Below, in pieces: positions 1 to 9,043 of a stretch of 50,160 nt of DNA. This DNA comes from Clostridia bacterium (GTDB lineage: Bacteria; Bacillota; Clostridia; Christensenellales; Borkfalkiaceae). Position 1 is the first letter of the stretch; each line of letters starts with the position of its first letter. The position numbers were made by a program, and so were the translations under genes. Under the pieces are notes generated by a model. That model made no database searches. It worked only from the letters and a program-made list of their open reading frames with translations, and was not told the DNA's origin. The stretch lies in NCBI GenBank assembly GCA_021204625.1, contig JAJPZA010000233.1:1-50160 (forward strand), written 5' to 3'.

Positions 1-2206
1 TCACGCCTGGTCCATAAAGTCCGGTGTATCCTGCCGCGAGGGTGTCTTCGGCAAGAGCCTCCCCCACCTTCTTTATGAGATCCTTGTTGAAAGATGAAGC
101 CCATATCCCTTCTGAGGGGAAGGACGTATTTGTTGTTGTGTTCATTATGCCGTTAGGGCCGTCATTGTCCTTGGTTGCAGGCTTGTTCACAGGAGCGCCA
201 AGTTCAACCGTTGAGTAAGCCCCGTTGGTCATAAGATAGGCCATATCTCCGAAAGTCAGCTCATCCAGAAGATCATCCCAGGCGTCATCGTCATATGGTA
301 TGGGATTTTCGTCTGTGGAGCGGAGCATTGCGAGAGACAGTCCGTTATCAGCACCGTATGTGGGCATTTCGGATCCGTCCTCAACAATATCCTTGTAGCT
401 GGCGATATCATCGGCCATTGTCTCGGTAATTGTGAAGGACACAGCCTTATCAGGCCATGTGCCTGTCCAGTTGCTGCGGGATACATATGTCACGGAATTG
501 TTTCCTGCCCCGTCATAGCTGTCCATGTCGCAGAAATCAAACTGGTTTGTTATCTTGTTTCCTGTCTCGGAAGCATAAGCGTAACTGGTCGTATCCAAGC
601 TAGGATTATTCCAGCTCTTTGCAAGGGAAGCGTCTCCGCTCACGGAATACCCGCTTGCGGAAAGGATATTGTTCAGAGCATCATGCGCGCTGTCCCCGCA
701 TGAGAAGTAGTAATCGCCTTCATCCATGATGTATGTCTTGGCGTTGTTGGAGTCATATTTGCGGAGCTCGGACTTGTCTATGGTCACGCTTACAGTCACT
801 TGTTCCAGCGGCTCCAGCTCATCCGTCTTCTCGAATCCGACAAGCTCAACAGCAGCTGTCTCAACTCCGTGCTGAATGTCATAATCCGTATACGGCTTCT
901 GAAGGTATACCTCCACGACCGCCTTGCCGGCAACATCTCCAATATTCATGACATCCACGGAGTATATGAACTCATCACCGTTCTCCACCAAGGATGCATT
1001 GGAATACATGAAGTCTGTGTATGAGAGACCGTATCCGAAAGGATATGCCACATCATCGTCGTAATTGTAATCTCCCACTCCATCACTGCCCATCACATAG
1101 TCTGCGTAGCGGGTTTCATAATAACGGTATCCCACATAGATACCTTCAACATATACGCCGTACACTCCATATACGGCCCTGGAATCTTCAGATTCGTAGT
1201 ACGAAGCGGCATTAGCGTATTCCTGCGAGAACTTCTTGTCCGGATTTGCGGCCCAGTTGGCCATGGCCGGAGATGAAAAATTGTCCTTGCAGTATGTGTC
1301 CGAAAGTTTTCCGGAAGGATTTACTTTTCCGCAAAGAACATCGTTTATGGCATACATGCCTGTGGAGCCGACATCGCCTACCCAAAGAACCGCATCTATG
1401 TCAATGCTGCTGTCGTACAGGAAATCAAGCTGGATTGGCACGGCCGAGTTGAGAATGACTATAGTCTTTTTGAACGTTCCGGACTTTTTGAGTGAGGTAA
1501 TGTTCTGCAGCGCTTCCTTCTCCTCTGCGGATATGGAAAGATAACTACCGTCCAGGCCGTCGCTTCCGGATGCGCTTATGTCCTGCCCTTCGCCGCTGTC
1601 ACGGGATATTACATAAATAGCTGCATCGCCGTAATCGGAGAATGAGTTCCTCACTGCGTCGGTATATACAACAGACCAGGGTGCCTCACTAATCTGGTAC
1701 ACAAGATTATACTTGTAACGTCTATAGCTTGAAGCTGCTCCAGAATTATACATATCCCACAGAGTGCCGTTTACCTTGAAATCCGAAAGGGCCTCCTTGA
1801 GCGTGGGAAATTTGGATGAATCTGCATTTGCAGAAGATCCGGATGCGCCGTAATTGAAACTTACAGACCCCTGGCCGAAAAGGCTTATGCTGCTTCCTGA
1901 ATCCAGGGGAAGGGCATCATTCTCATTGCGCATAAGCACAATGCCCTCAGACTCAATTTCCTGACAGACGCTGTCCTCGAAGTCCTGAAGCTCATCCTGA
2001 GTGGAGAACGCGCTCTTGAAGTATTCGGTGTCCTCATTCGAAGTATCTTCTCCCTTCACAATCTTGAAGGTCTTGCAGCCAAAGAAGTTATTCAAAACGG
2101 CAGCCTGGCTGTTGGCTATGCTTGTCACGGCAATGACAATGACAAGGAGGGAAACCATGGCCACAAGAAGCCTGCGCCAGAGTTTTATGGAAAATAATTT
2201 CTTCAT
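1..2206 (-). CDS. Membrane-anchored permuted GH3 glycosidase, cassette A (3' end beyond window)
   Basis: The reading frame opens at an ATG at 2206, with AGGAGG about 6 bases ahead that overlaps the stop of the preceding gene, and stays open to the window edge (735 codons seen). It starts MKKLFSIKLWRRLLVAMVSL, a basic stretch plus one membrane segment. A GH3_C domain follows (EGIVLMRNENDALPLD); its SRDSGEGQD motif holds the probable acid/base Glu206. Then come a Fn3-like domain and the start of the GH3_N barrel; the window cuts just after LYGPG, before the nucleophile. This C-domain-before-N-domain order is known from Ruminococcus albus and Butyrivibrio fibrisolvens beta-glucosidases. It is a paralogue of the gene ending at 11889, which has a second membrane segment at its C-terminus, so this copy probably does too. 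Likely substrate: beta-glucosides or related oligosaccharides outside the membrane (inferred). Confidence 0.9.
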   Translation of the reverse strand, partial: MKKLFSIKLWRRLLVAMVSLLVIVIAVTSIANSQAAVLNNFFGCKTFKIVKGEDTSNEDTEYFKSAFSTQDELQDFEDSVCQEIESEGIVLMRNENDALPLDSGSSISLFGQGSVSFNYGASGSSANADSSKFPTLKEALSDFKVNGTLWDMYNSGAASSYRRYKYNLVYQISEAPWSVVYTDAVRNSFSDYGDAAIYVISRDSGEGQDISASGSDGLDGSYLSISAEEKEALQNITSLKKSGTFKKTIVILNSAVPIQLDFLYDSSIDIDAVLWVGDVGSTGMYAINDVLCGKVNPSGKLSDTYCKDNFSSPAMANWAANPDKKFSQEYANAASYYESEDSRAVYGVYGVYVEGIYVGYRYYETRYADYVMGSDGVGDYNYDDDVAYPFGYGLSYTDFMYSNASLVENGDEFIYSVDVMNIGDVAGKAVVEVYLQKPYTDYDIQHGVETAAVELVGFEKTDELEPLEQVTVSVTIDKSELRKYDSNNAKTYIMDEGDYYFSCGDSAHDALNNILSASGYSVSGDASLAKSWNNPSLDTTSYAYASETGNKITNQFDFCDMDSYDGAGNNSVTYVSRSNWTGTWPDKAVSFTITETMADDIASYKDIVEDGSEMPTYGADNGLSLAMLRSTDENPIPYDDDAWDDLLDELTFGDMAYLMTNGAYSTVELGAPVNKPATKDNDGPNGIMNTTTNTSFPSEGIWASSFNKDLIKKVGEALAEDTLAAGYTGLYGPGV

Positions 2207-2216
2207 AATTCGCCTC

Positions 2217-2645
2217 CTATGCCTTCTTCACGCGCTCGCCGGCAAGATAATCTTTGGCGAGCACGGCTGAGGCGAACATAAGGGCTGCGGCAGCGATGCA
2301 AAGTATGAATGTCATTATGAACGATGCCGAGAAAGTTGTGCCGTCTATGCTCACAAACACGTTGGCAATGTAAGTGATTTCAACATATATATACTGAAGC
2401 AGCGCGAAAAGGTATACGGCATAAGCGGCGTACTTCAGAAGCTTCTCGCCAAGAACCGTGGAAGCCACATTGATGACAATGCCGACTATAAGTGCCGCTA
2501 TGAGTCCGTAATTCAGGTTTGGAGTGAATGCCGTGATGCCTGTCACGCAATAGAGTATTAGCGCGGCAATGCCGCAAACAAGGGCGATAAGCGAGATGTA
2601 CAGGCTTACGCCCCTGTTTTTAACAAATCCTTTAAAGTCTGCCAT
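2217..2645 (-). CDS. Four-helix membrane protein of unknown function, cassette A
   Basis: 142 residues with four hydrophobic segments, roughly at 13-35, 47-66, 73-95 and 105-130, and short polar ends (MADFKGFVKNRG at the start, GERVKKA at the end). I do not recognise a named family. It has a clear paralogue at 14921-15349; both share LILYC, the TP-LN motif before helix 2, and the E-I-x-YIAN and IDGT stretch between helices 3 and 4. In both cassettes it sits between the InlB-repeat lipoprotein and the membrane-anchored GH3 gene. Here the stop codon overlaps the ribosome binding site of the GH3 gene, which suggests coupled translation. A role as membrane partner or chaperone of the GH3 is inference from position only. 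Confidence 0.85.
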   Translation of the reverse strand: MADFKGFVKNRGVSLYISLIALVCGIAALILYCVTGITAFTPNLNYGLIAALIVGIVINVASTVLGEKLLKYAAYAVYLFALLQYIYVEITYIANVFVSIDGTTFSASFIMTFILCIAAAALMFASAVLAKDYLAGERVKKA

Positions 2646-2677
2646 TCTGTATCAGTCTCCTCAAATCACCGGGCAAA

Positions 2678-4384
2678 CTAGCCCACATTGGAAGTCTTAG
2701 GAGTCCAGCTAAGGACAGCATCAGTGTACACATGGATGCAGTCTACAATCGGAGCAGTTGCGCTCATTGTGCCGGAATAATACGTAGAGTTGCTAACTTC
2801 AATCTTTATAGTGTTACTGCCTTCATTAAGATGTGCCTTTGTGGTCATAGTGACATTAGAAAACGTCCTTGCGGTATTTGACAAATCAGCATCTGAGCCA
2901 TAGCATGGAAAGGATTCATATGAAAGTTCCTGGTCATTCGCAAATACCTTCAAAACATCCGGGCTGAATGTCATGGGGTAGTATTCTGCGCCTATGGTAA
3001 TTGCGATAATGGCATCATCAACTTCAGTATCAGATTCTATGTCAAACTCAAGGTAAGCGCCATTATAGTACAAGTATGAAACATAATACCCATTGCTAGC
3101 CGAAGTTGAGCTTACAATCATTCCAGCTCCATTGGCACCGCCGGAATAGCCTTGGCCGAGCTTGCCATCCAAATCTGTGTACTCAGCCTCAAACGTATAA
3201 TCTGTGAACCACTTTGCATAGAGGCTGTAATCCTGCTTGACTCTCTGAGTATAGAACTCTTCTGTACAAGCTGCGTCAGTATACCAGCCGACAAAATAAT
3301 ATCCATCTCTTGAAGGAGAAACCGGACCTGTATAGCTGTTGTTATATTTATAAGTCTCAGTAAGATATACATTTGAAGGTGCTCCGTCATAATTATAATA
3401 GTATGTTATTGTGCACACATCAGAAGACTCACTCTCCCAGGAAGCCTCCAAAGTTATATCCTGCGTTACAGGGGTATTGAAATCATATTCAGCACCATCA
3501 AGCTGCCAGATGCAGATATACCCGCTGCGCTCTACCGCAGGCTCTGTGGCAGTGCCGCCGTATTCAACAGACTGAGAATCCACTGTCAGACCATCATAAT
3601 TAGTGTTGAATGTCACTGTAAGCACAGTTACAGTCCAGCCTGCGTAAAGGATGATGTCGCCTGTAGGAACAGACTCAAAATCATAAGAGGCCGTGCAGCT
3701 TGCATCTGTATACCAGCCAGAGAAATCATATCCCTCTCTCTCCGGATCTGTTTCAGGCTTGGCGAACGAATTGCCGGCATCTATATAAGATGCTTCCATC
3801 TCCTGAGCTCCGGTATAGTTAAGATTGTATGTTACCTCTATTGAGGTCTGCATCCATCCGGCATAAAGGGTGATATCTGCATTAATAACCGTATCAAAAT
3901 CAAATTTGTTGGAATCTGTGCATGCTGCATCCGTATACCAGCCGGTGAATTCATATCTCTCACGTTCAGGATCTTCAGGCGCTGTCGCTTTTCCGCCCAA
4001 AGCCACAGATTGGGTCCCTACGGCCGGCGCACCAACATAATTGTAGTTGAATGTGACAGTAGCTGAAGTGCTGGTCCATCCGGCATAAAGCACAAGATTC
4101 TGGGTCACAGGGGTCGAGAATACGTATTCGTTTCCTTCTGTGCAGTTCTTGTCCGTGTACCAGTCATCAAACTCATAGCCATCCCTTGACGGATCTGCAG
4201 GTTTGGCAACCGCGTCCCCGCTCTTTACCTGAACAGTTTCATTGGACGAGCCTGTGTAATTGTAGTTGAATATTACTGTATATGTGGTGTCGTCCACATC
4301 AACGTTGCCATCGCCGCAGGCTGCAAAAGCGAACGCAAACACCAGAACGGATGCCAGCAGCAATGACACTATCAGTTTCTTCAT
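2678..4384 (-). CDS. InlB-repeat lipoprotein with CBM6/35-like C-terminal domain, cassette A
   Basis: 568 residues. The start (MKKLIVSLLLASVL) is a signal peptide ending in a loose lipobox, FAAC, with Cys23 as the probable lipidation site. Five Listeria-Bacteroides repeats (Flg_new type) follow at about 34-103, 107-177, 180-250, 254-316 and 324-392. Each has the pattern VTFNYNY, a GY-F-GWYTD core and LYAGW; the fourth is the most diverged. From about 396 (YTFEAEYTDLDG) to the end lies a beta-rich region that starts like CBM6/35 carbohydrate-binding domains and ends in P-VDCI-VYT. The paralogue at 15401-16798 has the same plan with three repeats. Likely an outer-face glycan- or surface-binding protein; binding is inferred from the fold-like pattern. 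The ATG has TAGGAGGT sequence upstream, near 4390. Confidence 0.85.
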   Translation of the reverse strand: MKKLIVSLLLASVLVFAFAFAACGDGNVDVDDTTYTVIFNYNYTGSSNETVQVKSGDAVAKPADPSRDGYEFDDWYTDKNCTEGNEYVFSTPVTQNLVLYAGWTSTSATVTFNYNYVGAPAVGTQSVALGGKATAPEDPERERYEFTGWYTDAACTDSNKFDFDTVINADITLYAGWMQTSIEVTYNLNYTGAQEMEASYIDAGNSFAKPETDPEREGYDFSGWYTDASCTASYDFESVPTGDIILYAGWTVTVLTVTFNTNYDGLTVDSQSVEYGGTATEPAVERSGYICIWQLDGAEYDFNTPVTQDITLEASWESESSDVCTITYYYNYDGAPSNVYLTETYKYNNSYTGPVSPSRDGYYFVGWYTDAACTEEFYTQRVKQDYSLYAKWFTDYTFEAEYTDLDGKLGQGYSGGANGAGMIVSSTSASNGYYVSYLYYNGAYLEFDIESDTEVDDAIIAITIGAEYYPMTFSPDVLKVFANDQELSYESFPCYGSDADLSNTARTFSNVTMTTKAHLNEGSNTIKIEVSNSTYYSGTMSATAPIVDCIHVYTDAVLSWTPKTSNVG

Positions 4385-4526
4385 CCTATACCTCCAATTT
4401 AATAATTGAAGCCTGCCGCATTAAGCATGACTCAAGCTTTTTACCCGGGCTAATATATAACTTTTTGCAAACCTTCAGGATTCCTTAAGCCATGATGCGG
4501 CACAATCATAATTCATTGCTGTATCA

Positions 4527-4556
4527 CGGCTCCGGTACAATGATATACCGGAGCCG
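4527..4556 (-). promoter_or_regulatory. Perfect hairpin between giant GH3 and lipoprotein, cassette A
   Basis: An 11-bp perfect stem (CGGCTCCGGTA / TACCGGAGCCG) around an 8-base loop, about 55 bases past the giant GH3 stop and 140 bases before the lipoprotein start. No U-tract follows on the minus strand, so it is a weak fit to an intrinsic terminator. It may instead protect the 3' end of the giant GH3 message or lower read-through. Cassette B has a different strong hairpin at the same place. The rest of the 226-base gap shows nothing else clear. Confidence 0.5.
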
Positions 4557-4610
4557 GAAACAGCCTGGATTTTCATTCAGACAGTCTGTTTATGCAGTCT
4601 GCCCTGGAAA

Positions 4611-7600
4611 TTAATTCTTCTTCCTACCAAAGATGAATACAAGAATGCATCCGGCAACAGCGACAACCGCAACAACCAGTGCTATGATGCCTAATGTTGT
4701 TCCTGTGTTGCTGGATGTTCCATCTGCGCCATCCTTTCCGTCAACGCCATTAGTGCCGTTTGCTCCTGTTGCACCGTCCTTGCCATCTGCACCGTCCTTG
4801 CCATCTGCACCGACTACTACTCCGAGATTCTCTGTAGTGCCGTCTGAGTATGTGAGTACAAGTTCGCCGTCATCATTGATAGTAGCACTTACAAGATCTC
4901 CGTGACCTGCAGCTTCTTCGCTTCCGTCGCCTTCAATCGCAAGAGTGATGTCAACATAGTATCTGTCTGTTGTTGTAGATGAAGATGAAGAGCTCTGTGT
5001 TGTGTAAGATCCGGCAACCTCTACTGTTATATCGAATGTTCCGCTTTCAGTAGGCGTTCCGGAAATGATTCCGTTGTCCTCATCCAAAACAAGTCCTGCA
5101 GGCAGTGAACCGGAAGTAATAGCATACTCAAAGCCGTTGGTATATGTTCTAGTCGTAATAACGTCAGAATCTATATAGACATTGAGTGAGTCGCCGACAG
5201 TTCCGCTAACTGAAGTGAGTTCATTATAATTATCATCTGTTAAGGTGAATGCTGAAGCAATGTCGAATGTGACTCTTGAGGATGCCGTAATCCAGCCGTC
5301 TACAGTTGCCTGTACCGTTGCCGTATATGTTCCTGCAACAGTGGCAGTTCCGGTAATAGCGCCCGTGGTGGCGTTAAGGGAAAGGCCAGCAGGAAGTGAA
5401 CCGGATGTTATTGTATATACAGCGGTGCCGCCGTTAAGCGCATCTGCGTCCATTGCAACAGATGTATTTGCGCTTACGCCCTGGGTGATCTCTACAGTCT
5501 GGTCTGTGTAGGCAGATGCAGTCACTCCATTATTATTGTTTACAGAATTAGCGCATACATAGAGAACCTGCTGAGCGTCTACACGCATCGTGTACCACTG
5601 CATAAGGTTTGTATTATCACTACCAGTTCCAACATCCACGCATCCGCTGGGCTCTGCTTCTGTGCCTACACCTACGGCAGTGGCATCCCATGTGCCGGAT
5701 GCTCCGTATGTGCCGGATGCTGATCCGAGAGGCAGGTTGTTGCCGGCTCTGCCGAGGATATCCATATTGCGGTTGGAGTATGCAGACCACATGTCTGTGA
5801 CAACCATGCCTTCCCATCCCCACTCGCTTCTGAACAGTCCGTTGATCATGTTGTAATTGTAAAGGGTCTGTACAGAGCCTACACGGACGAATGCCGTCAT
5901 GCATGCGGTTGCCCCGCCTTCCTGGAATGCCATCTGGAACGGCTTTGCATACAGCTCACGGATAGCCTGCTCGTTTACCCATGCCATGTAGGTCTCGCCG
6001 CAACGGAATGACTCCTGTTCATTGAGGATGGCGTGCTTTACCCAGCAGTTCAGTCCTCTGGACTGTGCGCCGCCGACAACGGCCGCTGCAATGTATCCGC
6101 CCTGGATGCCGTCCTGGGAATAATACTCGTTGCATCTGCCGCCGAAAGGTGAACGGTGCGTGTTCATGCCGGGGCCGTACCAGCCGTCCTCATTGTTGAA
6201 TATTCCGAGGTTGGCGTTTACGATGCCCTCCTGTGTGGCAAGCTGCACGTTCCAGGTTGCTGCTATTGTAGGCTCATCCATCCAGGCCTTTCCAGCGTAA
6301 GTGTTGGGGCCATCGAGGTCGCTGGTCTGTTCCTTGCCGATTGAGCTTACGGCGGACGTGATGTACATTCCATTGTTGACGATGGTGAGAATCTCATCCC
6401 ACGTGAGCTGGTTCATGAATTCAGTCCACTTCTCATCATCATATGCAACGCCTGCCATGTCTGCCATTGTGATGTCATACATGCCGTTGTCACCAAGTAC
6501 GCCTGTGCCCTGTGTCCAGCCGTCCATGAGCGCTGTGAGCTCCTCAGTGGACTTGTACCATGCATAATGGCCGCTGTCAGACTTGTAATATGTGTAGCCT
6601 TCATCAGCATATTCTTCATTGCTGGAATTGTAGCTCTTCCACCATACTAAGTTCTTCACGAAATCATCAGTCAGAGTGCGGTCAGCCTCTGTCGGAGGTG
6701 CGGGGAATGTCGCAACCATGTCAGCACGGCTGAGGTCTACCATCTGAGCCTCGTCATCACTATTAATCTTGAGGAAGTCATAGCTCTCAGCATAACCATT
6801 TCCGGCAGAATGATCCATTCTTCTGGAATCATAAGTATCATCGTTGGAGAACCAGGTCTGGACTTCATTGCCGCTGAAATCATCCACTTTAAGAAGAGCT
6901 GTGTCTTCCAGAGTAAAGGACTTACTGTCCACTACAGTGTGGGAGTCTGTCATGACCTTGATGGTGTACTTGCCGGCGTCAAGAGTATATCCGCAGTATC
7001 CGTCATTGTTCTTGTCATCATAGTCGAATGATGCAAAATCCTGGACGTTGAATGTGACCTGCACGGTCTCGCTCTGGCCGGGCTTGAGATTGGAAGTCTT
7101 TGCATAGCCGACAAGGTTGACCTCTGCCTTCTCAATTTCTCCGGATGTGTAAGGCATGGACATGTAAACTTCAACAGTCTGCTTGCCGGAATAATTGCCT
7201 GTGTTGGTGACCTTGACATTGGCAGTCATGGAAGTAACGGCTGTCTTAAGATCTGCTGCTGTCTCTGTGGTGAGATCATCTGCCGTCAGGTCTTCAAGAG
7301 CAACACCGGTATTTGTTGTAACGCCGGTAAGTTCAATATCGAATGTAGAATAGGAAAGACCATAGCCGAACGGATAGGAAACGGCGCTCTCCCACCACTC
7401 TTCAGCTGTGCCTTTGTCTTCCTCTGCTACAGTTGTTTCTGTATCTGCAGCGCTTACAAGCGTGTCGTTAGTCTTGTCCCAAATGATTGAACCGCTCTCA
7501 AGCTCTGCATATACGGTCTCAATGTACTTGTAGCCGACGTAGATGTTCTCTTCGTAGTCAATGCCGTACAGGCCAGTGGATGAAGCGAAACCATTAACAT

Positions 7601-8561
7601 TGTCTGCCTCAGGGATGCCCAAAGAGCTATCATATAAATATGAGGCGTAAGTGCCAACCTGGGAATTATCTCCGAAGTTGTACCATGTAGGGTCTTCTGT
7701 CAGGTCACGGTACCATTCATCGACAAGCCTTCCGGAAGGGTTGATAGTGCCATCAAGAATCTGTGCAAGAGCAGCTATGCCGGTTGAGCCGGGACGGCCC
7801 ATCATGATCATGGCGTTGATGTTTTTATCATCCTTGAGACTTCCTATCTCAATGACGTTAGAAGTGTTGAGAACAACAACCACCTTGCTGAAATTGGCTT
7901 CAACATAAGCAATGAGATCTTCCTCGCTCTCTGTAAGCTCAAGGTAATGCTTGTATTCATTGCCATCTGCATCCTGGTATAATGCCTTGTGAGCAGCAAC
8001 ATCTTTGCCGAGGTAATCATTGTCTTCTACTTCACTCGTCACAGTGCTTACATCGCTGCCCTCGCCGCCGGTTCGGGACAGGATAATAACTGCAGCGTCA
8101 TTGTAAAGGCTGAAAGACTGCTGAACGCTGGATCCGAAATCCATGGTTTCAGTGCCGATTGTTGTTCCTACGCTTCCGTAGTAATCCTCAAGGGCGCTGT
8201 TGACTTTGAATCCCTCATCACGCAAAGCCTCCGTAAGAGTGGCACTGCCGTCACCGCCGACAAAAGAATCCTGCGCAACGCCGAAAACGCTGACCTTGGA
8301 TGCCTTTGTCATGGGAAGCAGGCCGTCATTCTTCAAAAGGACCATGCCTTCGCCGGAAATCTCTGTATTGAGTTCATCCGCAGCATCCATCGCCTCATCA
8401 TAGGATGAATAGTCCGTATAGAACTTTCCGTTGGCGCTCAGAGTCAGGGCAGAAGCACTCAGTGCAGGAGATGTCATAGCGCTTGCGCAAAGAACGGAAA
8501 GCACAGCGACAACGCCTAGCACCTTGATGCCGGTTTTTGCCTTTCTAGACAACTTGACCAT
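4611..8561 (-). CDS. Giant secreted permuted GH3 glycosidase with He_PIG domains, collagen-like tract and C-terminal anchor, cassette A
   Basis: 1316 residues from the ATG at 8561, chosen over an ATG 18 bases upstream because AAGGAGG lies 5 bases before it. A signal peptide ends near residue 39. GH3_C spans about 65-285 and holds GGEGSD with probable acid/base Glu167. A Fn3-like domain follows at about 445-545. The GH3_N barrel runs about 750-1000: WYGPGMNTHRSPFGGR, WVKH, and MVVTDMWS with probable nucleophile Asp923. Two Ig-like He_PIG domains (SGSLPAGL motifs) lie near 1050-1105 and 1145-1205, then about ten G-x-y triplets (GADGKDG type) at 1252-1283. One membrane helix with a GRKKN tail ends the protein. 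No LPxTG is seen, so anchoring is through the helix. The domain order is circularly permuted relative to most GH3 enzymes. First gene of cassette A. Confidence 0.93.
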   Translation of the reverse strand: MVKLSRKAKTGIKVLGVVAVLSVLCASAMTSPALSASALTLSANGKFYTDYSSYDEAMDAADELNTEISGEGMVLLKNDGLLPMTKASKVSVFGVAQDSFVGGDGSATLTEALRDEGFKVNSALEDYYGSVGTTIGTETMDFGSSVQQSFSLYNDAAVIILSRTGGEGSDVSTVTSEVEDNDYLGKDVAAHKALYQDADGNEYKHYLELTESEEDLIAYVEANFSKVVVVLNTSNVIEIGSLKDDKNINAMIMMGRPGSTGIAALAQILDGTINPSGRLVDEWYRDLTEDPTWYNFGDNSQVGTYASYLYDSSLGIPEADNVNGFASSTGLYGIDYEENIYVGYKYIETVYAELESGSIIWDKTNDTLVSAADTETTVAEEDKGTAEEWWESAVSYPFGYGLSYSTFDIELTGVTTNTGVALEDLTADDLTTETAADLKTAVTSMTANVKVTNTGNYSGKQTVEVYMSMPYTSGEIEKAEVNLVGYAKTSNLKPGQSETVQVTFNVQDFASFDYDDKNNDGYCGYTLDAGKYTIKVMTDSHTVVDSKSFTLEDTALLKVDDFSGNEVQTWFSNDDTYDSRRMDHSAGNGYAESYDFLKINSDDEAQMVDLSRADMVATFPAPPTEADRTLTDDFVKNLVWWKSYNSSNEEYADEGYTYYKSDSGHYAWYKSTEELTALMDGWTQGTGVLGDNGMYDITMADMAGVAYDDEKWTEFMNQLTWDEILTIVNNGMYITSAVSSIGKEQTSDLDGPNTYAGKAWMDEPTIAATWNVQLATQEGIVNANLGIFNNEDGWYGPGMNTHRSPFGGRCNEYYSQDGIQGGYIAAAVVGGAQSRGLNCWVKHAILNEQESFRCGETYMAWVNEQAIRELYAKPFQMAFQEGGATACMTAFVRVGSVQTLYNYNMINGLFRSEWGWEGMVVTDMWSAYSNRNMDILGRAGNNLPLGSASGTYGASGTWDATAVGVGTEAEPSGCVDVGTGSDNTNLMQWYTMRVDAQQVLYVCANSVNNNNGVTASAYTDQTVEITQGVSANTSVAMDADALNGGTAVYTITSGSLPAGLSLNATTGAITGTATVAGTYTATVQATVDGWITASSRVTFDIASAFTLTDDNYNELTSVSGTVGDSLNVYIDSDVITTRTYTNGFEYAITSGSLPAGLVLDEDNGIISGTPTESGTFDITVEVAGSYTTQSSSSSSTTTDRYYVDITLAIEGDGSEEAAGHGDLVSATINDDGELVLTYSDGTTENLGVVVGADGKDGADGKDGATGANGTNGVDGKDGADGTSSNTGTTLGIIALVVAVVAVAGCILVFIFGRKKN

Positions 8562-8971
8562 TAAAACCTCCTTATCCATATATTAAATAGGATTTAAATT
8601 CAAGAAACGTCGTCAGCCAACAAACAGGCATTATTTCCGTTTCCATAAATTTCAGCTTGAATGCAGCACCGGCTCAGGCCGGCCTGCTGGCATTCCAGAA
8701 ATGGATATTGGCACATACAGCATTTTTTGCACAATGTGCCCAAATCCTCCGCGGAGCCGGCTTACCGAAATGTCATCATAGTGGCTTCCGGCTCTGACAA
8801 AAACCGCCCCCCTGCGGTTCGTGCATCATCCGGAAACAATTCCGGCCAGCTTTTTAAAATCCGCCACTGCTCTGCAGCTTTCAGGTTCAGCATGGCCGCA
8901 TTTTGGCCCTGCAGGCACCCAAATTTCATTCGGGATAAATAAAAAAATCAGCCGTATATATTTCAATTTCA

Positions 8972-8990
8972 ATGTGCGCTTTGCGCACAT
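8972..8990. promoter_or_regulatory. Perfect inverted repeat ATGTGCGC-TTT-GCGCACAT
   Basis: 8-bp arms around a 3-base centre, in the leader 410 bases upstream of the giant GH3 start and 27 bases from the longer palindrome at 9017. No U-tract follows on the minus strand. It could be an operator or an RNA hairpin; the sequence alone does not decide. Confidence 0.45.
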
Positions 8991-9016
8991 GATTAAAAGC
9001 TAGAAGCCCCGTTTGT

Positions 9017-9043
9017 GGGGTAATGTACCATGTACATTACCCC
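9017..9043. promoter_or_regulatory. 12-bp-arm palindrome GGGGTAATGTAC-CAT-GTACATTACCCC
   Basis: A perfect 12-bp inverted repeat with a 3-base centre, 456 bases upstream of the giant GH3 start. A second small stem (CCCC-GTTTGT-GGGG) shares its left GGGG, giving two alternative pairings. On the plus strand it is followed by CCTCTTTTCC, so weak terminator activity in that direction is possible, but no plus-strand gene precedes it. An operator for a dimeric regulator is the other reading. Confidence 0.5.

Noticed and set aside
4611-8561. Sortase-anchored protein
   Set aside because: No LPxTG-like motif before the C-terminal helix in either giant GH3; the helix with a short basic tail suggests membrane anchoring.
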